Source: Nitrospira sp. CG24B (GTDB lineage Bacteria; Nitrospirota; Nitrospiria; Nitrospirales; Nitrospiraceae). From it: DNA of 32,820 nt. Each line of letters begins with the position of its first letter. Positions within the stretch are counted from its first letter, which is position 1. The notes under the pieces were generated by a model, which saw only the letters and a list, made by a program, of their open reading frames with translations, ran no database searches and was not told the DNA's origin. Made by a program: the position numbers and the translations under genes. This document shows, piece by piece, positions 1 through 7,867 of this stretch. Location of the stretch: the NCBI GenBank assembly GCA_002869845.2, contig NEWS02000007.1, positions 35,601 through 68,420 of the forward strand, given 5' to 3'.

Positions 1-74
1 TTATCAAGATACTACATATGGAAGAGATGGGCGCCAGCTCAGCGCAAGCTCTTGGCGGGTGGAGATAAGGACGA

Positions 75-1166
75 CTACACGTTAAACCTAAAATACACGA
101 TATCCGCTTCCTTGATGACGTAGTCCTTGCCTTCGAGGCGAAATAACCCCTTCTCCTTCACCTTCGCCTCCGACCCACAGGCCAGGAGATCGTCGTAATG
201 ATAGACCTCGGCGCGGATGAAGCCGCGTTCCATATCGGAGTGGATTTTGCCCGCGGCTTGCGGTGCTTTCATGCCTTTTGGGATGGGCCAGGCACGAGAT
301 TCGATTTCGCCGGCGGTGAAGAAGGTAATCAAGTCCAGTAATGTGTAGGCTTCGCGTGTCAGTCGGACCAGCCCCGATTCGGTCAGCCCGAGTTCTTTCA
401 GGAAGTCCGCCCGCTCGCTGTCCGGCAGCGAAGAAAGTTCCGCTTCGAATTGTCCGCAGATCGTCACGACGCGAGCCCCACGCTTCTCGGCAAAGTCGCG
501 CACCGTCTTGACCATCGCGTCATCCGCGTTCTTCCCTTCGGATACGTTCGCAAGAAAGAGGACCGGCTTGGCGGATAGCAGCTGACATTCGGTGAGGATG
601 ACCCGTTCCTCAGCCGTATATGGCAGGTTGCCCAACCACTCGCCTTTGTCGAGCTGACCGATGAGTTTGGCGAGAAACTCCACTTCAAAAGCAGCTTTTT
701 TGTCTCCAGCCCTAACTTTTTTCTCGGTTTTCTGCTTCCGCCGGTCGAGCGTCTCCAGATCGGACAACATCAGTTCGGTTTCGATCACGCCGATATCGCG
801 GAGCGGATCGACACCGCCGCTGACATGGACGACATCGGTGCCCTGGAAACAGCGGACGACATGCAGCAACGCATCGACTTCGCGGATATGGCCGAGGAAT
901 TGATTGCCCAATCCTTCGCCTTTGCTGGCTCCTTCCACGAGCCCGGCGATGTCGCGCACTTCCAGCGTGCTGTAGGTGGTTTTCTTCGAAGCGAAAATCT
1001 CCGTCAGCTTGAGCAGGCGAGGGTCCGGTACCAGCGCAATGCCGGTGTTCGGATCTACGGTTGCGAATGGATAATTAGCCGCCAAGGCGCCGCTGCCGGT
1101 CAATGCATTGAAAACTGTCGTCTTGCCGACGTTCGGCAACCCGATCATGCCGCAACAAAGACCCAT
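75..1166 (-). CDS. ychF: Redox-regulated ATPase YchF (Obg-like)
   Basis: A 363-residue protein, the usual YchF length. The P-loop GLPNVGKT is at residues 9-16, followed by a switch-type DIAGL motif near residue 73. In place of the GTPase NKxD signature there is NVSE, the hallmark that makes YchF prefer ATP over GTP. The C-terminal part is the TGS-like domain, ending in ADIVYFRFNV, which is typical of the family. YchF is a cytosolic, ribosome-associated P-loop ATPase linked to translation and oxidative stress responses; its exact role is unsettled. The start codon directly abuts the pth stop codon, so the two are probably co-translated. The order prs-rplY-pth-ychF is a widely conserved housekeeping run, which supports the call. 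No truncation is visible. Confidence 0.97.
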   Translation of the reverse strand: MGLCCGMIGLPNVGKTTVFNALTGSGALAANYPFATVDPNTGIALVPDPRLLKLTEIFASKKTTYSTLEVRDIAGLVEGASKGEGLGNQFLGHIREVDALLHVVRCFQGTDVVHVSGGVDPLRDIGVIETELMLSDLETLDRRKQKTEKKVRAGDKKAAFEVEFLAKLIGQLDKGEWLGNLPYTAEERVILTECQLLSAKPVLFLANVSEGKNADDAMVKTVRDFAEKRGARVVTICGQFEAELSSLPDSERADFLKELGLTESGLVRLTREAYTLLDLITFFTAGEIESRAWPIPKGMKAPQAAGKIHSDMERGFIRAEVYHYDDLLACGSEAKVKEKGLFRLEGKDYVIKEADIVYFRFNV

Positions 1167-1760
1167 TTATGTCGTCCCCTCCCCTTCGTCCACGATCTTC
1201 TCTCTGATGTTAAACTGATTCATCGCGACATCCGCCCCACGGTGAATCAAACATTCCAATGCATCGACAGCTCGTCCCAGACAAGGCTCAATGATGGCCA
1301 TCTCATCCTGGATCACCCGCTCCAATACATAATCGGCAGAATTCTGACCAGGCGCAGGCCGACCGATTCCAATTTTCAATCGGATGAATTCTTGAGTCCC
1401 GAGTGCCTCTATGATGGATTTGATCCCGTTGTGTCCCCCATGGCCACCAGATAGCTTAATCCTCAGCCGCCCTGGCTCCAAATCAAGATCGTCGTGTATG
1501 ACAATGAGTTTATTGGGGGTGAGCTCGAATTCGCGGAAGAGGCCTTTCAAGGGAGGGCCGGTCACATTCATCCAGTCGAGCAAGCCAGCCAGCTCGATCA
1601 ATTCTCCTCCGAGTCGCCCAGATCCCCGCTGCGCGGTCCCACGCGGCGAAAGTCGAATCGACCATCGAGCGGCGGCCCGCTCGATGGTCCACATGCCGAC
1701 ATTGTGACGGGTCTGGGCATAGGCTTTCCCAGGATTGCCCAGTCCAACGAGCAGACGCAA
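1167..1760 (-). CDS. pth: Peptidyl-tRNA hydrolase
   Basis: A 197-residue protein that matches bacterial Pth along its whole length. The N-terminal GLGNPG is at residues 6-11 and the catalytic histidine is in TRHNVG (His19). The conserved DWMNVTG, IHDDLDLEPG and GGHGGHNGIKSI blocks follow in order and form the peptidyl-tRNA site, with the conserved Asp near residue 90 and Asn111. The enzyme releases peptides from peptidyl-tRNA that has dropped off the ribosome, and is usually essential. It lies 2 bases after the rplY stop and abuts ychF, so all three probably share one mRNA. The motif usually written FMNxSG reads WMNVTG here, a mild variant. The last 15 or so residues are charged and variable. 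Confidence 0.97.
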   Translation of the reverse strand: MRLLVGLGNPGKAYAQTRHNVGMWTIERAAARWSIRLSPRGTAQRGSGRLGGELIELAGLLDWMNVTGPPLKGLFREFELTPNKLIVIHDDLDLEPGRLRIKLSGGHGGHNGIKSIIEALGTQEFIRLKIGIGRPAPGQNSADYVLERVIQDEMAIIEPCLGRAVDALECLIHRGADVAMNQFNIREKIVDEGEGTT

Positions 1761-1762
1761 CG

Positions 1763-2545
1763 TTACTTCTTCTTTTCAGCTTCTTTCTTGTCACCCTTCG
1801 GAGCCGCGGCAGCTTCTTTCTTCTCGCCACCCTTGGCATCACCGGCAGGCGCGGCCGCTCCAGCCTTGGCCGGTTCAGCACCCCCAGCGCCGTCAGCTCC
1901 TGCTTCTTTGCCTTTCGCCACGACTTCCGGTTCGCCCGCTGCTCCCACACCACTGGTGAGCAAGGCTTCAAGTTTGGCATCCGACATCGGTGCCGCGACA
2001 CTGACCACCATTTGATCGGCATCATCCAGAAAACGGACACCTTCACGCGCCCCGAGTTCCTTCACATGAATGCCGCTGGCAATAGTCAAAGGGGAGGCAT
2101 CGACCTCGATGTAATCGGGCAATGCAGCAGGAAGACACTCGACCTGCACATCGCGCATGTTGTGATGCAACACACCACCTTCCTTGACACCGGCCGGAAT
2201 ACCACCAATGATCTTAACTGGAACCTTCACTCTGATCGGTTTGCTCATGGAAATCTCAAAGAGATCCGCGTGGAGGACGGCCCCAGTCACCGGATCCACT
2301 TGATAATCACGCAAGAGCGCGGTGCGGTTCGGTTTGGACTTGGCACCGTCCACCGTAAGCGAGATCAACGCAGTACTGCCGGCTTGAGACTTCAAAATTT
2401 TAATCAATCCCTCGGGATTGACAGTCAATAACAGGCATTCCCCTTGTCCGTAGAGCACGGCCGGAATTTTCCCTGCCCGCCGCATCGACCGTGCAGCTCC
2501 CTTGCCCGCTTGTTCTCTCACGGCCACTGTTAAATCGAATTTCAT
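1763..2545 (-). CDS. rplY: 50S ribosomal protein L25 / general stress protein Ctc
   Basis: A 260-residue protein of the long L25 (Ctc/TL5) type. The N-terminal 5S rRNA-binding barrel (about residues 1-95, with a GKGAARSMRRAGKIPAVLYG signature) is followed by the C-terminal TL5-type domain to about residue 180. Beyond about residue 195 the protein becomes a low-complexity tail of Ala, Gly, Lys and Glu that is unlikely to fold. I set the start at the ATG at 2545 because GGAGGAAG lies just upstream and the family begins MKFDL-like. An in-frame extension of 11 residues to 2578 has no such site. The protein binds 5S rRNA in the large subunit central protuberance. It sits between prs and pth, a very common placement. 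Confidence 0.95.
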   Translation of the reverse strand: MKFDLTVAVREQAGKGAARSMRRAGKIPAVLYGQGECLLLTVNPEGLIKILKSQAGSTALISLTVDGAKSKPNRTALLRDYQVDPVTGAVLHADLFEISMSKPIRVKVPVKIIGGIPAGVKEGGVLHHNMRDVQVECLPAALPDYIEVDASPLTIASGIHVKELGAREGVRFLDDADQMVVSVAAPMSDAKLEALLTSGVGAAGEPEVVAKGKEAGADGAGGAEPAKAGAAAPAGDAKGGEKKEAAAAPKGDKKEAEKKK

Positions 2546-2596
2546 GATCTTCCTCCGTCTCCTCGACTGCTCGCGCAAGACCCAGTCTCGACTGGG

Positions 2597-3538
2597 CTAC
2601 GCAAATAATGAACTCACCGACTCATCTTCATGGATCCGTCTGATGGCTTCGCCTAAGAGAGGCGCCACCGACAACTGATGCAACTTCGGACAGGCCAACT
2701 CTTTTCCTCGCAGCGGAATCGTGTTGGTCACCACCACTTGGGACAGACAGGACGTCTGTAACCGTTCCAGCGCCGGGCCGGACAGCACAGCATGCGTGCA
2801 GGCCGTGATCACGTCTCGAGCCCCATGATCAAGACAAGCCTGGGCCCCCTGGACAATGGTGCCTGCCGTATCGATCATGTCATCGAGGAGCAACACACTC
2901 TTCCCTTGCACATCTCCGATGATGTTCATGATTTGCGCTTGGTTCGGACCTTCACGCCGCTTGTCGATGATCGCCAGGTTCGCCTGAAGGCGTTTGGCAA
3001 ACGCCCTGGCCCGCTCCACGCCCCCAGCATCGGGCGAGACGACGACCAGATCCACGATTTTTTTCTTCACAATGTAGTCCAGCAACACCGGAAGGGCATA
3101 CAAATGATCGACCGGCACATTAAAAAACCCCTGGATCTGCCCAGCATGAAGATCCATTGAGAGCACACGATCCGCTCCGGCAGTCGTAATCAAGTCGGCA
3201 ACGAGCTTCGCCGTGATTGGAACACGCGGTTGGTCCTTGCGGTCCTGACGAGCATATCCAAAATAAGGCACAACGGCAGTGATACGATTGGCCGACGAAC
3301 GTTTCAACGCATCGATGATGATCAACAACTCCATCAAGGAATCGTTGACCGGTTGACAACAGGACTGCACAACGAACACGTCGGCGCCACGCACATTTTC
3401 GTCGATCTTGACCCGAATCTCTCCATCACTGAACGACGAAACTGTCGCTTCACCTAGCTTCTGTCCCAAATAGGCTGCGATCTCTTGGGCAAGCGAAAGA
3501 TTGGCGTTGCCAGAGAAAATTTTTAGCTCTCTGTTCAT
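2597..3538 (-). CDS. prs: Ribose-phosphate pyrophosphokinase
   Basis: A 313-residue enzyme making PRPP from ribose 5-phosphate and ATP, feeding purine, pyrimidine, histidine, tryptophan and NAD synthesis. Visible motifs are the flexible catalytic loop [13 protein letters not shown], the [12 protein letters not shown] divalent ion and ribose-5-phosphate region, and the PRPP-binding loop [12 protein letters not shown]. The length fits class I PRPP synthases exactly when translation starts at the ATG at 3538 ([10 protein letters not shown]). The reading frame stays open 46 codons further upstream, but that stretch is not conserved-looking and lies in the leader. It is separated from ispE by 207 bases holding a good promoter and a hairpin, so prs probably heads its own unit with rplY, pth and ychF. 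Confidence 0.97.
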   Translation of the reverse strand: MNRELKIFSGNANLSLAQEIAAYLGQKLGEATVSSFSDGEIRVKIDENVRGADVFVVQSCCQPVNDSLMELLIIIDALKRSSANRITAVVPYFGYARQDRKDQPRVPITAKLVADLITTAGADRVLSMDLHAGQIQGFFNVPVDHLYALPVLLDYIVKKKIVDLVVVSPDAGGVERARAFAKRLQANLAIIDKRREGPNQAQIMNIIGDVQGKSVLLLDDMIDTAGTIVQGAQACLDHGARDVITACTHAVLSGPALERLQTSCLSQVVVTNTIPLRGKELACPKLHQLSVAPLLGEAIRRIHEDESVSSLFA

Positions 3539-3616
3539 GAAGAACGTACTCTGAGCCGCCTTCTCGTTTTTCTCTAACGCGCTGGATTCTCTAGCGGTTC
3601 TTGTGCGGTGAGCGAC

Positions 3617-3638
3617 GGTGGTTTTTCTGCAAACCACC
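3617..3638 (-). promoter_or_regulatory. Hairpin in the prs leader
   Basis: A perfect 8-base-pair inverted repeat (GGTGGTTT / AAACCACC) with a 6-base loop lies about 80 bases upstream of the prs start codon. It would be part of the prs 5' leader if the promoter at 3687-3714 is used. Short TGTGC and GCACA segments on either side could close an outer stem. No run of T follows on either strand, so it does not look like a simple terminator. A regulatory or mRNA-stabilising role is inference. Confidence 0.45.
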
Positions 3639-3686
3639 CCCCATTTACTGCACACACGACCGGCGAAGCCAATCAAAGGGTGAAAC

Positions 3687-3714
3687 CTTATCGGAAATCA
3701 CGGGCATCTGTCAA
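3687..3714 (-). promoter_or_regulatory. Sigma70-type promoter for prs
   Basis: On the minus strand a perfect TTGACA -35 box (3709-3714) is followed by a 16-base spacer and GATAAG (3687-3692; 4 of 6 matches to TATAAT). Transcription would start near 3680, giving a leader of about 140 bases. It overlaps nothing but the space after ispE, whose stop codon is at 3746. Confidence 0.55.
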
Positions 3715-3745
3715 CAAACGATCATGGAACGTTTGTCCGGCACGC

Positions 3746-4654
3746 TCAGAAATCGGAGGGGGTTGAAACCGCATAGACCTTGAGATGGGGTTCAGTCTGA
3801 AAACTTGCCTGGGCCTGCCGAGCTGCCGTCTCGTCACGAAACACACCAAAGACCGTGGCCCCACTCCCCGACAATAAAGCCGCCTCGGCCCCTTCGGCCA
3901 ACAGTTTCTGCTTGATTCTGTAAAGTGCTGGATGGGCCTTGAACACTGCGGTTTCAAAATCGTTTTCAGCCACGTGGAGCACACTCTCCCATGAGAGTGC
4001 AGAAGTTTTCCCCAGCGCCGCGTGGGCCTCCGAAAGCGGCCGCACCTCCGTTCGGCTTATGGAAAGCTGCTGATACGCCCACTTTGTTTCGACCGGAAAC
4101 CCTGGATTCACCAGGACCACCCATCGGCTCCCCTTGATTTGTACGGGGTCCACCTTCTCACCCCTCCCTTCCACAATTGCGGAAGGAGCGAAAAAGAAGA
4201 ATGGAACGTCGCTTCCAAGTGCTTGGCCAACATGAGCCATCTTCTTCATCGACCACCCTAAATTCAACAGCTGGTTCAGCCCGATAATCGTCGCAGCCGC
4301 ATCACTACTCCCGCCTCCCAACCCGGCTCCCATCGGAATTCGCTTTGCGAGCACCAGATCCAATCCAATGACTCGTCCACTGTGCTCAAGTACCGCCGCG
4401 GCGGCACGATAGACCAGGTTAGAAGGGTCTGTCTTCAACGAAAAGTCATCGCATTGCAAGGTAATGGACGAATGTTTGTCGCTAAGGGAGATTGAGAGCT
4501 CGTCCTTCAACTGCACACTCTGCATCAGCGACCAGAGATTATGATAGCCATCTGGCCGACGGTCGAGAATGCGAAGCACGAGATTGATTTTTGCGGGTGC
4601 GAAAACGGTAAGAGACGTGGACAAGACGGTCGATCGTAAAGATGGATTAGTCAC
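3746..4654 (-). CDS. ispE: 4-diphosphocytidyl-2-C-methyl-D-erythritol kinase
   Basis: A 302-residue GHMP kinase of the MEP (non-mevalonate) isoprenoid pathway; it phosphorylates CDP-ME at the 2-hydroxyl. The PAKINL motif with the conserved Lys is at residues 20-25, the DGYHNL substrate motif is at 35-40, and the ATP-binding glycine loop PMGAGLGGGSSDAA is at about 107-120. The catalytic Asp is in LGSDVPFF (about residue 149). The start is a GTG overlapping the end of the pilR-like gene by 8 bases. A near-perfect Shine-Dalgarno AAAAGGAGGT sits only 2 bases from it, which is unusually tight. The next in-frame candidate, a TTG ten codons on, is too far away. ispE next to prs is common in many bacteria. 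Confidence 0.95.
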   Translation of the reverse strand: MTNPSLRSTVLSTSLTVFAPAKINLVLRILDRRPDGYHNLWSLMQSVQLKDELSISLSDKHSSITLQCDDFSLKTDPSNLVYRAAAAVLEHSGRVIGLDLVLAKRIPMGAGLGGGSSDAAATIIGLNQLLNLGWSMKKMAHVGQALGSDVPFFFFAPSAIVEGRGEKVDPVQIKGSRWVVLVNPGFPVETKWAYQQLSISRTEVRPLSEAHAALGKTSALSWESVLHVAENDFETAVFKAHPALYRIKQKLLAEGAEAALLSGSGATVFGVFRDETAARQAQASFQTEPHLKVYAVSTPSDF

Positions 4655-6032
4655 GACCTCCTTTTATAGCATACTTCTCCAGGCGATACCGAAATGATCT
4701 GGCGTTCAGACGGAGCATGCGTGCGGCTTTCTTTTTGACCCATTTTGATCGCTCAAGTGCCTTCAGCAACAAATCCTTTTCGATGCCATTAATAAGCCCC
4801 TCAAGATCCAACCCCTCGTCAGTCAGATCCATCGGCATCGCCGTGTGCTGCGACTGCGTCGCAGGTCGATGAAGCCATCCATGCACCTCAGCGTCGGTCA
4901 CAAGCTCTGCTGTTGCAAATGCGACGACCCGTTCGATCAGATTCTCCAACTCACGAACGTTGCCGCGCCATTCATGACTCAGCAAAACATGCATTGCTTC
5001 CTGGCTAATCACAGGTTTGGGCTTGCCGCTTTCTTTTGAAAACCGTTCCAGAAAGTGATTGACCAGTAACGGAATATCGCCGGTACGCATGCGCAAGGGT
5101 GGAAGCCGTATAGGGATCACGTCCAACCGATAGTAGAGGTCTTCTCGGAACGAACCATCCGCAACCGCTTTTTCAAGATCTTTGTTGGTGGCGGCTACCA
5201 CACGCACATCGACCTTGACGTCGTGATTGCCACCGACCCGTCTAAATTCTCGCTCTTGAATCACGCGCAGAAGCTTGACCTGAATGGTAGGAGTCGTATC
5301 ACCGATCTCATCGAGAAAGATGGTCCCTCCATCGGCCACCTCGAATAATCCGGCTTTGTTGGCAATAGCCCCTGTAAACGAACCCTTCATGTGGCCGAAC
5401 AGCTCACTCTCCAACAGCGTCTCAGGTACGGCACTGCAGTTAACCGCCACAAACGGCATGACGCTTCTGGCGCTGTTGTAGTGAATCGCACGCGCGACCA
5501 ACTCTTTTCCTGTTCCACTTTCGCCGCAGATCAGGACATTGCTTTTCGAGTCAGCAACTTTCCGCACGACGTCGAACACCTTCTGCATCGCCTCGCTCTG
5601 GCCGACGAGCTGTGCGAATGACGACTGACTTGCCATCTCCCGCTTGAGGAGCATGTTCTCGGTTGTGAGACGCCGTTTTTCCAGCGCATTCCGGATGATC
5701 AGTTGAACTTCATCGACCTGGAATGGTTTCGTCAGATAGTCGTACGCGCCTTGCTTCATAGCCTCGACGGCGGAATCCGCGCTGGCAAAGGCCGTGATGA
5801 TCAGCACGACTGTTTCCGGTGAGGCAGACTTGACGGCCTTCAGAACCTCCATGCCGTCGATCTTCGGCATCCTCAAATCGGTGATGACCAGATCAAAGAT
5901 TTCTTTATTCAGAAGCTCAACGGCTTCTTCTCCGTCCATGGCGCTGGTCACGGCATACCCAGCCCGTTTGAGCATGATGCTCAATACGTCGCGCAAGCTT
6001 TGTTCGTCATCAACGACTAGGATCTTTTCCAC
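4647..6032 (-). CDS. Sigma54-dependent response regulator, PilR/NtrC type
   Basis: A 461-residue three-domain activator. The receiver domain (about 1-120) has acidic residues DD at 8-9, phospho-acceptor Asp52, Thr80 and Lys102. The AAA+ domain (about 140-375) has Walker A GESGTGKE at 170-177 and Walker [10 protein letters not shown] near 237-245. The sigma54-contacting loop reads GSFTGA at 217-222 instead of the consensus GAFTGA. A Fis-type helix-turn-helix closes the protein (about 420-455, [20 protein letters not shown]). It overlaps the upstream kinase gene by 16 bases, making a clear two-component pair. The nearby pilC favours a PilR-like role in type IV pilus expression, but NtrC-family members look alike and the target is unproven. 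Confidence 0.9.
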   Translation of the reverse strand: MEKILVVDDEQSLRDVLSIMLKRAGYAVTSAMDGEEAVELLNKEIFDLVITDLRMPKIDGMEVLKAVKSASPETVVLIITAFASADSAVEAMKQGAYDYLTKPFQVDEVQLIIRNALEKRRLTTENMLLKREMASQSSFAQLVGQSEAMQKVFDVVRKVADSKSNVLICGESGTGKELVARAIHYNSARSVMPFVAVNCSAVPETLLESELFGHMKGSFTGAIANKAGLFEVADGGTIFLDEIGDTTPTIQVKLLRVIQEREFRRVGGNHDVKVDVRVVAATNKDLEKAVADGSFREDLYYRLDVIPIRLPPLRMRTGDIPLLVNHFLERFSKESGKPKPVISQEAMHVLLSHEWRGNVRELENLIERVVAFATAELVTDAEVHGWLHRPATQSQHTAMPMDLTDEGLDLEGLINGIEKDLLLKALERSKWVKKKAARMLRLNARSFRYRLEKYAIKGGRD

Positions 6033-7729
6033 GGCTCTCTACCTTCGTGCCAGAGTCGCACTCCTGAATCCGCAGTACGGGGCAAGCAGACGCCAAATCG
6101 TGTCCCCTGCCCTTCCTGACTTTCCACTTTGATCCACCCTCCGTGAAGATCGACGATACGATGGACTGCCGCCAACCCCAACCCAGAGCCTCGCCTTTTG
6201 GTGGTAAAGAACGGAAGGAATATTTTGCCGAGATTGTTCTTCGGGATGCCTTCTCCGGTATCATGAAATGAGATCTCTACCACCTCAGCCTTTCGCCCGC
6301 CGACATCGACCTTTCTCTCTCCCGTCGTGATTGTCAGTTGCCCACCCTTCGGCATGGCATCGAAGGCATTCACCGCCAGATTCCAGAACACTTGTTTCAT
6401 TTGATCCTGATCCACTTGCGCGGGCAATGCCCCGGTACACGGTGCCGCCGCGATGGTGATATTCGTTCTGCTTCGTGCTTCATGTTGTACCAGATCAAGA
6501 GTCTCAGCAAGGACTTTGTTTAAATCGCACTCTGCCAAATTTAGCGCTGGCGGCCTGGCATATTGAAGAAACTCTGTGATGATCGTATCTAGCCGTGTCG
6601 CTTCCCGAACTGCAATTTCCATCAAGCGTTGGCTGGTATCATCGGCCAGGAGATCCTTTCGTAGCATTTGCATCGCTCCAGCCAGTGCACCCAAGGGATT
6701 CCTAATTTCGTGGGCCATTCCCGCCGACATCTCCCCGAGGCTGGCCAACCACTCCTTCCGCTGCATTTCTTCTTCGAGATCACGGATCTGAGTGAGATCT
6801 TTGAACACGCCAACCAGTCCCGTTTGCTCTCCACGCTCATGCAAAGGCGCGAGTGTCATGCCGAGAATCAACCGATTGCCATCGGATCGTTTACACTCCA
6901 CTTCGAACCGCATGTTGGAGAACACATCTTGCGCGAGATCGTCATCGTGCTGACTGGGATGCCAGTTAAACACTTCCCGCCAGGGACGCCCCTGTACTTG
7001 CGCAAAGCTATAACCCGTGGCTTCCTGCGCCGCGGGGTTGAAGGAAGTAATCCGACCCTTCTCTTCGGTCGTAAAGACGCCGCTGCTGATACTGTGAACG
7101 ATATTCTCATGGAATGCTTGAAGGCGGCTCAGGCCCTGTTCTTTTTCACGAAGCGATTGATCTACCAACCGAAGCTGATCCGCAAGGGCGCCGCTTAAGA
7201 AGCCGACGACGAGGAACGCCAGACCGTAGACACCGAACGCATGGAGTGTTTCAGCGGCACTGAGGTCAGCATGAGGCAACCATCCCCAGACTTCAGCAAG
7301 GCCGTAGAGCTGCACATTCGTGAGAATCCCAAACAGGATGATGCAGAGGCTGGCCGTCAAAAGGCCCACCCGGCGACGCGGGACCAAACTTGCGACCGTC
7401 ACACTGATCACATAGAGCACTGCGAACGGACTTTCGATTCCGCCCGTCCTGGCAATCAAGACCGTCTCCAGTAAAAAGTCGACGGCAATCTGAGCCCAGG
7501 CAAACTGCACAAGCACTTGAGGAGTAGTCAGTAGCCGGAAAATGAACGCGTAAAGAATCGTGACCGCATAGGTGAAGATGATCAGGGCATAGAACGTTTC
7601 AACCCGTTCGCCCTTGGTGACCTGAAATGCGAGGGAAAGCCCTAATAGCAGGGTGACGATAACGACTCGCCACCCCATTAACCGGTAGATTCTTGCTTTG
7701 ATATCGCCCATGGGCCCACTCGCCGTCAT
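6017..7729 (-). CDS. Membrane sensor histidine kinase, PilS-like
   Basis: A 570-residue kinase with about six hydrophobic segments between residues 20 and 180, as in PilS. A short coiled linker, a PAS domain (about 205-315, with the VFTTEEKGRITSFNPAA type start) and HisKA follow. The phospho-acceptor is His340 in the H-box AGMAHEIRNPLG. The HATPase domain shows an N-box with Asn450 and Asn454, the G1 box DTGEGIP from Asp490 and the G2 box GSGLGL near 514-519. It overlaps the response regulator gene by 16 bases. In known PilSR pairs the kinase senses pilin in the membrane; no pilin gene is in this window. The start could instead be six codons in (MGDIK, at 7711), since no good Shine-Dalgarno site precedes either. 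Confidence 0.9.
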   Translation of the reverse strand: MTASGPMGDIKARIYRLMGWRVVIVTLLLGLSLAFQVTKGERVETFYALIIFTYAVTILYAFIFRLLTTPQVLVQFAWAQIAVDFLLETVLIARTGGIESPFAVLYVISVTVASLVPRRRVGLLTASLCIILFGILTNVQLYGLAEVWGWLPHADLSAAETLHAFGVYGLAFLVVGFLSGALADQLRLVDQSLREKEQGLSRLQAFHENIVHSISSGVFTTEEKGRITSFNPAAQEATGYSFAQVQGRPWREVFNWHPSQHDDDLAQDVFSNMRFEVECKRSDGNRLILGMTLAPLHERGEQTGLVGVFKDLTQIRDLEEEMQRKEWLASLGEMSAGMAHEIRNPLGALAGAMQMLRKDLLADDTSQRLMEIAVREATRLDTIITEFLQYARPPALNLAECDLNKVLAETLDLVQHEARSRTNITIAAAPCTGALPAQVDQDQMKQVFWNLAVNAFDAMPKGGQLTITTGERKVDVGGRKAEVVEISFHDTGEGIPKNNLGKIFLPFFTTKRRGSGLGLAAVHRIVDLHGGWIKVESQEGQGTRFGVCLPRTADSGVRLWHEGREPWKRS

Positions 7730-7737
7730 GACGTGAT

Positions 7738-7798
7738 TAGACCCCTACCCACGCTTATCGAGAACTGTGGTGCCGAGATGACATCGAGGTAGGGTCTA
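7738..7798 (-). repeat. Inverted repeat in the pilS-like gene leader
   Basis: TAGACCCCTACC (7738-7749) pairs with GGTAGGGTCTA (7788-7798), with one extra C and about 38 bases between the arms. It lies in the 138-base gap between the pilC stop and the pilS-like start. The arm nearest the start contains the only purine-rich AGGGG upstream of that ATG. No T-run follows, so a terminator is unlikely. It may be an mRNA structure or operator; the role is inference. Confidence 0.4.
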
Positions 7799-7867
7799 TT
7801 CAGCTCCTAACGACCAGAGTCAGCCTTCTGCAATGGATATATTCCTGCGAAACAAACGCATCCGTGT

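Noticed and set aside
1..74. Possible hairpin after ychF (CGCCA ... TGGCG)
   Set aside because: Only a 5-pair stem with a bulge and no T-run on the minus strand; not enough for a terminator. Nothing else is seen in these bases.
825..1454. Plus-strand 209-codon open frame
   Set aside because: Lies antisense to ychF and pth, both clearly real; it has no ribosome site or domain and comes from codon bias of the opposite strand.
3539..3676. 46-codon N-terminal extension of Prs
   Set aside because: Absent from the family, rich in Arg/Thr/Cys, and overlaps the leader hairpin and promoter region; the ATG at 3538 gives the standard length.
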